Assembly (NCBI GenBank): GCA_023436825.1
Contig: JAEZHS010000155.1
Location: 1 to 6,333 of the forward strand
Origin: Pseudomonadota bacterium
GTDB taxonomy: Bacteria; Pseudomonadota; Alphaproteobacteria; Reyranellales; Reyranellaceae
Direction: 5' to 3'
DNA length: 6,333 bases
Shown here: in pieces, positions 6,289 to 6,333 of the stretch
Position numbering within the stretch: position 1 is the stretch's first letter
Layout of the letters: the number at the start of each line of letters is the position of its first letter
Position numbers and translations under genes: made by a program
Notes under the pieces: generated by a model
Seen by the model: only the letters and a program-made list of their open reading frames with translations
Told to the model about the DNA's origin: nothing
Database searches by the model: none

Positions 6289-6298
6289 TCATGCTCTT

Positions 6299-6333
6299 CC
6301 GGGCCCGGGGCGGGGGGGCGCGGGGGGCGGGGG
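6299..6333. other. Terminal G-run tract, possible assembly artefact
   Basis: A palindrome, CCGGGCCCGG (6299-6308), runs into guanine tracts of 4, 7, 6 and 5 bases separated by C or CGC, up to the last base. As natural DNA it would fit the G-quadruplex pattern. At the very end of the sequence, directly behind a strong hairpin, it may instead be low-quality read ends, since poly-G is a known fault of two-colour sequencing chemistry. No gene is visible here. Confidence 0.55.

Overview
The window is a GC-rich stretch (apart from two short AT-rich islands) of what looks like an alphaproteobacterial chromosome. The evidence is the gene order thymidylate kinase, DNA polymerase III delta', methionyl-tRNA synthetase, TatD-type hydrolase and MBL-fold hydrolase, which is a familiar alphaproteobacterial cluster, together with the short MetRS without a zinc knuckle and the strong G/C preference at third codon positions. 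I cannot place it below class level from sequence alone. Both ends look like contig ends: the left cuts into a gene and the right finishes in guanine runs.

All genes lie on the + strand. Positions 3-359 hold the C-terminal part of tmk, 364-1497 holB, 1512-3065 metG, 3065-3868 tatD and 3859-4635 a PhnP/RNase Z-like MBL-fold hydrolase. Spacing in this block is +4, +14, -1 and -10 nt, which fits one operon with translational coupling at its 3' end. Its products supply dTTP precursor, load the replication clamp and charge tRNA-Met; the two hydrolases are the usual but functionally vague companions.

An unrecognised, probably exported protein follows (4654-5355, Tat-like signal peptide). Low-GC DNA flanks it on both sides, and its start codon is uncertain. 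An AT-rich intergenic island (about 16% GC over 5356-5410), containing a perfect 14-bp palindrome and promoter-like hexamers, separates it from mazG (5439-6260), a two-domain nucleoside triphosphate pyrophosphohydrolase. After mazG come a GC-rich hairpin and a terminal G-run tail that may be an assembly artefact.

There is no gene-free stretch above 300 bases. I see no tRNA, rRNA, CRISPR array, transposase, toxin-antitoxin pair or phage gene. The window is mainly housekeeping. The points worth a second look are substituted metal-site residues in both hydrolases (TatD PCHLA in place of HCHLD; MBL HEHADQ in place of HxHxDH), the start or possible frameshift of the exported protein, and the AT-rich flanks of that gene.
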